From contig CM055093.1 in assembly GCA_029204225.1 (NCBI GenBank), positions 1,423,877 to 1,487,876 of the forward strand: 64,000 nt of DNA. The letters are read 5' to 3'. Source of the stretch: Diphasiastrum complanatum (Eukaryota; Streptophyta; Lycopodiopsida; Lycopodiales; Lycopodiaceae). Shown here in pieces: positions 57,602 to 64,000 of the stretch. Position 1 is the stretch's first letter, and every line of letters begins with the position of its first letter. The notes under the pieces are model-generated. The model ran no database searches. It was not told where the DNA came from and worked only from the letters and a program-made list of their open reading frames with translations. The translations under genes and the position numbers were made by a program.

Positions 57602-58540
57602 TGTTGGAAATTAAGCCCACAATTGCCTCCTTGGTGAATGACTAATTTCTATTTCATGATTTTTCATGCATGTTTATTGTTCATTGATCTAGGGTCAGGT
57701 GAAACCAACTTTGGTTCTACATCTGCTCATTTGATACCTGTAGGAATCACAAACTTAGATAGCCAATTTATTTGAAGAACGTCTACAATGGGCTTCCGGC
57801 TGATCTGCAGCAAAGGCTAACCAATCCTGTCATAATTTCAAAGTTCATATGATGAGTTTAATAACTTGAATTCATTGAAGACTTGGCCATCTTTAAGGAC
57901 TTCCACAAAACTTGCATTTAGAACAAGTTTACAAAAATACATTACCTTTTTCAACAGTCTGCAGAAATACACTATGTTTTCAACAGCTTCGTCTTTTTTG
58001 CATTTCTCCGAAATGCAAAAACTTGCATAGTTCAAAAGTTTAACTGTTTGTAACACACCTTCGGCTTTTGTGAAAAATATGAAGAGAGAGAAAATTCTCG
58101 AAGGTCATCTATTTTCATGAGTTAAACTATTTTAAAGACCATCATCTTTTGAGGGCACCTTCGGCTTTTTGCAAAAAATGTGAAGAGAGAGAAAATTTCC
58201 GAAGGTCGTCTAAAATAAACGAGGAACGTTCCAGTGACGTCCTCATCCACGTCAACAATGCTGAATTATTGACTGCATATACTGTGTACAATTGTCACAA
58301 AAGCCATATACTTCCAGTACAACGGCTTTCCTAATTAGGTGACAAGCATTCAATGTAATTAATACACGGATGAAATCTATAAATAGATCGTCCAAGCACG
58401 GATTAGCGGTTGCTCCATCCATGAGATGCATTATTTGAGCCTCCCAATTACGTCGTCAATTTTTTGTTGTAACTGCTATTTGTATTGTGCTTCAATGTAA
58501 TATAGCAGTAGCACATTTTTATCTGTGTACAACATAGATG
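57602..58540 (+). repeat. 3' LTR of family 4 element (right end uncertain)
   Basis: Begins TGTTGGAAATTAAG directly after the polypurine tract. It contains a TATA box (tataaata, about 58,378). A duplicated block beginning caccttcggctttt and including gaagagagagaaaat occurs at about 58,055-58,110 and 58,156-58,211. The right end is not fixed because no second copy is present; 58.5-58.7 kb is a guess. Confidence 0.7.
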
Positions 58541-61500
58541 AATCCTTGTTGTGATTGAATGCACTTTCATTGCTGTTTGATCGTGCTTGTTTACTCACTA
58601 TGATCAAAACACGGACGTCTAAGACTCCTTAGTTTCTGATCAAACGATGGCCATCTTTGATGCCTGAGGAACTCGCGATATCATACTGCTCTTCCATTTA
58701 TTTCAAAACTATACTTCACATTGAATCTGATTTCAATAGTACCATACACAAACCATCTCTAATCTCTTCGGTGGACTGTACTCTTGTTTTAGAGTATGAA
58801 TTAATTTTTTAAGATCTTATTGGGCTATCAGAATACTTAAAGCTGTGATTACATTTAGCATAAGCTGTCTATTAGACTGCTTTTGTGTTTAGAAGCCGAT
58901 TAGAACAGGAGAGCTATTCCGCAATATTTCTGCTCTCTTCTTCGTTCGCGTTCTTCTATCTCCCTTGTCCCATCAGTGCCCTCAAGTATTCACCACCCAA
59001 CCATAGCTAGTTAGCACATGCAATCTTGCATCCAGGCTCATCAAGCACCCCCTTGCTAACCAATAACTAACCACAAGCATACCACCACACACCATAGCAT
59101 ACTCAAGATCCAAACCCTAAGCATACTACACACAAGAAAACACTCTATACACTAGTAGCCACACTAGAGCATAAGCATAGCAAACAAGAGAGATCTCTCT
59201 TCCTCCCAATGGGCGCCCTCCTCCCCTCATATAGATGGCAATTGGCACCCTCCAATACACTATGGAGTTCCATGCACAACCAATGAGAAAGAGAGAGTCC
59301 TAGGGGAGTAAAAGAACTTTCATAGGCTTATGGAAGGTCAAGAGACTTCTTCCATAACCTATGACTCTTTGAATGCTTGTCTTGTGGGAGTTGGGAACTC
59401 AATGGACCTTTTAGAAGGGCGCCCTCCTACTAGGTCCCATTGCCTAAGTTGTGCTTGTATACTTTGGTCCAAGACCTATAAAGATATAAACAATGGATCA
59501 ATTGCTAGAATTGGTTGGTTGATCAGACATGCCCAAAAAGAAATTGTTATGCGTGAAAGTCTGCCAATGAGCAGAACATAGCTAGTTCATGAGAGAAGTG
59601 TCAAGCCCCCAACGAGCGAGCCCATGAACGACTCACTTGAACTAAAATCAAATTACAGAATGCTTCCAGTTCTTGCATCTCTCATTGTCCGTGTCGTGTC
59701 ATCTGATCGAATGCTTGAAAGTCTATGATCTTTAGTCGTTTGTCTAGGATCCTGCAAAATTCCACAAGCTAGCCAAAGGAGCAGCCAGAACAATTGCCCC
59801 CGAACAGTCGAAAACTCTACAAGAATATCACAAGGAATCACTCTTTTGTCAATTTTTTTGCATTGCTACATTGAAAGGTCTGGAAAAAAACCCACACCTC
59901 ACAATCTCGCTCGTTGAAATAGCTCACCTAGCCAAGCTCACTCGAACTTCACACTCGTACCACCTCATATATCTCAATTTCACCATATCCAAACACACAT
60001 GTATAATAATATCATCCAATTGTCCAAACATTTGACCAAGAATCAACTAAAAATTATCATAGCTAACTACACATGTGATAATCTTACTATATTCCAAATG
60101 AGTCCTTGTTTCAGATAGCCGATGATCAATCTCATCCAGTAGCTATTATAGTAAAATTCTTGTGCATTACTTTTTATCAATACTAAAATGGTATAATGCA
60201 TACTAACACTCTAACAATCATTCAATTCTCGTGCATGACTTTTTATCAATACTAAATTGGTATGATGCATACCAACACTCTAGCAATCATTCAACAACTC
60301 TGCAAGATTTCCAATAGAGCTTGTAGGAAGTTGGCTAAAGTTTTTATTCTAATTTAATTGTGAACAACCAGTCCACTTGATCCCATGATCCCCTTCCTTT
60401 TGAGAATGCAATCATTGTTCATCCTACAAGTACCCATTGCAATTATTCTTCTGCAAATCTAAACCAACATGGACCATCCTAAGAACAACTAGTTGAATGG
60501 AGATTGACATAACTTCCCATCCATAGAGCTCACCCCTGAGCTATGACAATCTACATGGTACCCTAGATTTATTCCTTAGGAAGTAGTTGTTGTGTCCAAC
60601 ATAACCAGGTCATCATGTTGTTGAGGATACATGATATAATCACTCATTATCAAAATATTCTCTTGAGAGAACCTTGGAAGAAACATGTAGAAATAAGCCT
60701 TTCTTGGTTGATGCATGGTGCCCAAACATTGTACATTATATGAGGAACTACCAATTTTTGGATTCCTTTGAGGCCCACTTTTTCATAGAATCAACATTAC
60801 TTTGGATCATCTTCCAAATTGTCAATGCTAGAAGTTATGAGTGACCTTTTCACCTCTCAATGTAGGTATCACTATATAGTTCTAGGGCATTGGTAATTTT
60901 TTAAAAGTTGTAACTTTGTGTCCTATAAGTTGAGCACCATATTAAACTTAGGGACCAATCACAAAAATGAACAAATGTAGGACCTTCTAATTTCATATTT
61001 AAATCCCTCACAATCTAGGAAAAAACGCTTACATGATAAACATGTTTCTATTGCAATTGTTGTGGGAGATCATCAACATAATTCCTACAACAACAAAAAC
61101 TATGCCTCCTCACAATTTCATAACAATAAACAATGGGGGCTCAAATTTTTTTTTTTTAAGATGTAACTATATAAGTCAATCACCACCTTGTGGTGTCATT
61201 TTGTAATATTGTGTCAAAAAGATGGCCATTTGTATCAAGCAATATTTAGTTGAAAGCATGTGCCTATGAGCACGTTGGAGAATTTCAGCTTTGCTATGTA
61301 ATCAGAACAAAGTTAAAGGCTTGTAAAGTCAAGGTGTTTGCAAAAAAAAGAACGAAAAGCAATGTAAATTAGACTCCTTAAGCTTAAAAAGTTGGTAAAG
61401 TGGCCAATAACCTATTGTAGATATAGCCCAATTTTATAAGCCCTTTCATTTATGTATATTTTGTGTGCTTCAAGCTCGTTTGTGAAATGCAAGCTTAGGA

Positions 61501-63365
61501 GTCTTTTTGAAGGTGTTTGAAAGCAATGTGAGTGAGAATGGCAATGTTTGATGTTATTTTGAGTGTTCTTTTTTTTATTCTCTTACCTATAACTTCATAA
61601 GATTTGATGTGGTAAATAGGATGCACATTTTTTTGTGGAAGCAAATGTTCATGAGCTTGGCTATGAGATGCTTCCCTGTTACTTGCTACATAGCATGTTA
61701 TCTTGGTATCTATGCAGGTGAAGGACCCACTCTCATCATCCTAATACATTTGGCGCGGATGGCTAAAACAATGGTTTGAAGGTGGATGAAAAGGTATGTG
61801 CTCACATCTTCCCTTGATAGTAGTTCTCCCCCTCTAAGCTCTTAATTTCTCACCCCTTTGGGTTAGTTGACTCATGAAGAGGGCATTAGGCCTAGTAGGT
61901 AATATGGAGAGAGAGGTGGCAATCCTTAGCTTTTACCAGAATGAGGTTGTAGCATATTTTAAGATAATGCTACTAAAAAACTATTTGTGCTTTGGGGGAA
62001 GAAGAGGAGCTCAATTTGTGTACCTATAATGAGTAGTTGCTATCAAATATTGAAAACTAAAAAATGAATTTGAATACAAAATGTACTTTACTGTGAAAGT
62101 AGTATGGACCAAGGAAGAGGATGACGATTGAAGGTTAAAGAGGTAGTGCATTATTCTAAGCTTTTTCACTCTCAAAATGAGACATCTAGTTTACCTCACT
62201 GAATCTCATTGAAAATGTCCTTGACATTGAGGACTTTCCCATGAAGTAAACAAATTTTGAACTAGCAATACAATTAAAATGCTAACTATAATATTATATG
62301 CCATTCCTATATAAAGTATTGCTTACTTTACTTTTCAATAACTTGGCATTGGTGAAGCATGCCATATCTTGCAACAAACATGAACAAAAAAAATTTATAT
62401 TATCTCTGATAAATTTATGCCTTAAAGCAAATATTTGGGACGAGGTTGGGTGACGGGGACGTTGTGGTCGATGGTAGATAGGAACTGAGAAAATGAGTTA
62501 TTTTAGGAAAATGCTTGCTGAGATGATTCCTCCACATATAGGTGATTTTGATTGTAGGAGTGGTGACTATGCAGCTTGATTGTGGGACATGTCTATATTC
62601 ATATATCATCTCTCAATCTTATAAGTAACCTTCTAAGTTGTGCTACTATTTATACATTTCTTGATCATAAGCTTTGTTGCAAATCGGTAAAGCTATTGCT
62701 CAAAATTGATATGTCTTTGAGTGGTGAATTTGAGTAGCAAACTAGTTTTTTAACGATTTTAAATTGAACTTCATATTTCTTTTTAACATTTTTCCACATT
62801 TGAAAAACTAGTCATGATCACCTTGTTTTTTAACTAATTTTCATTGTGTTGATTACCATTAGGGATCACACCGATGTCGTCCTCCATATCAATTTTTTTG
62901 CTCATGACTGTCTTTTGTCAAAGTCTTAAACTTCATCTCTCCAACTTTGAAGTTCATTCCTTGCGTGAACGTTGCGTGCATACACACATACGAAGTCACT
63001 CTATTCTCTCATGCTTGGGTGTGGAAGGTGCGTGCATATGAGAAATGACACTCACTCAATCATTTACTCTATGATCTCCTTAGGTTGGCCACATGAGCTT
63101 TGGCATTTATGACCTTTTGACTCATTTATAAATGTTGGTTCAAATTTTAGTTTTTGGCCTCACGAAAGAAGAAAATCCCATTTTTGTTCAAGAAGCACAT
63201 AGTCACTTTGTTTTTTTTTTGTTCACATGGCGCCAGAGGTAAGATAGCTTGGGTTGATTCTAGGTTCTCGGTTCGGTTAATAAGCCTTGCAAGCCCCTAC
63301 CAACTCGCATGAGAGACAACGAGTTCTATGCGGCGATGCTTTCTCATTCATTCCTTCTAATCTAG
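58541..63365. other. Gene-free AT-rich stretch
   Basis: No open frame with a recognisable motif, no LTR pair and no RNA gene was recognised. Short local duplications occur (for example ttctcgtgcatgactttttatcaatacta-type phrases around 60,160 and 60,230). The rest gives no signal by eye. Confidence 0.4.
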
Positions 63366-63375
63366 CCTCTCCCAT

Positions 63376-63462
<87 letters not shown>
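63376..63462. repeat. Compound TG/GA microsatellite
   Basis: A (TG)n run of about 30 bases followed, after tatg, by a (GA)n run of about 50 bases. Confidence 0.95.
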
Positions 63463-63465
<3 letters not shown>

Positions 63466-63723
63466 ATATGCATTATATTTTGTCTCAACTTCCGAAATGT
63501 CATCCAGAGCGAGATGTGCACATCCAAAAACTATCTCTACATCTCGGATGTAATAAAAAGTGGTTCCAAGATCTACACATAGCTAACTTTGCTAGAACAT
63601 TCAAGAGGTGCAAGCTTTTAGAAATGCATGTATCGACAGGCTTCAACTGCCCAAATTGGATGCCCATCTTGGGAGAGCATCGGGATGGAGGATGCATGAT
63701 GTAGAGAAGGCATTTGGCTAGGA

Positions 63724-63725
<2 letters not shown>

Positions 63726-63782
<57 letters not shown>
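63726..63782. repeat. GA microsatellite
   Basis: An uninterrupted (GA)n of about 55 bases. The last 200 bases of the window hold nothing else recognisable. Confidence 0.95.
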
Positions 63783-63784
<2 letters not shown>

Positions 63785-64000
63785 CTAATGGAAACATGAT
63801 ATCTATAGATAATAAAAAGGAGGATAGTGGGATCCACACACAAGGACTTTAAGAAACAACCTTTTAAGTTTTTCTTTTCTTTTGAGATGAAGGGTATCAT
63901 TTTCTTATAACATTCATCTTATTATAATGTTAGCTTTCATCAACTTTTTAAATGAAATGTACCAAGAGTCCTAAACCCTTCAGGAAAATATTTGAGGACA

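Overview
The window is nuclear DNA of a land plant. It has spliced genes with GT-AG introns, a plant-type bHLH transcription factor, and many Ty1/copia retroelements whose primer-binding sites match the usual initiator-tRNA-Met site. It is AT-rich, full of nested and decayed transposons, and carries long GA/CT microsatellites. The host genes have short introns inside a repeat-rich landscape, so a seed-free plant is possible, but I cannot name the species. All protein calls come from reading translations by hand; no database was searched.

Layout. 1-1.85 kb: no gene. 1.86-8.4 kb: a complete eight-exon gene for a subfamily XII-type bHLH factor (686 aa), with a GC-richer upstream region holding five CACGTG G-boxes. 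8.4-13 kb: intergenic, with one short coiled-coil ORF and GA/CT repeats. 13.1-19.1 kb: a minus-strand copia element (family 1) with both LTRs, damaged gag and RT, and a solo LTR of family 3 inside its 5' LTR. 19.2-21.4 kb: LTRs of family 2, one split by a family 1 solo LTR. 24.5-28.5 kb: a decayed plus-strand copia element. 38-42.4 kb: a minus-strand gag-protease-only copia element (family 3). 49-50 kb and 53-58.6 kb: more copia fragments. 50.7-51.9 kb: a second probable host gene, encoding a 273-aa protein with two hydrophobic segments. 58.6-64 kb: no gene seen, only microsatellites.

The most interesting content is a large mobile-element-like unit present twice, about 28.6-36.5 kb (copy A) and 42.7-47.8 kb (copy B). 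Both copies have the same four genes in the same order and orientation. These are a small two-exon plus-strand gene; a minus-strand gene with an Ulp1/C48-type cysteine peptidase domain; a plus-strand gene of unknown function divergent from it; and a minus-strand gene resembling a DDE-type transposase with a CxxC knuckle. In copy A the peptidase gene begins with a gapless histone H3-like domain, including an H3-like tail start and full histone fold, joined to a basic linker and then the peptidase. Copy B lacks the histone part. A shared composite motif (GATATC plus GCGC/CAAG) recurs in the divergent promoter of both. Both copies are decayed, largely by C-to-T and G-to-A changes that turn Gln and Trp codons into stops and GT donors into AT.

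How it fits together: the bHLH gene and the 273-aa gene are probable host genes. Almost everything else is retroelements and the unusual multi-gene element, in a locus with clear nesting order (family 2 older than family 1, family 1 older than family 3).
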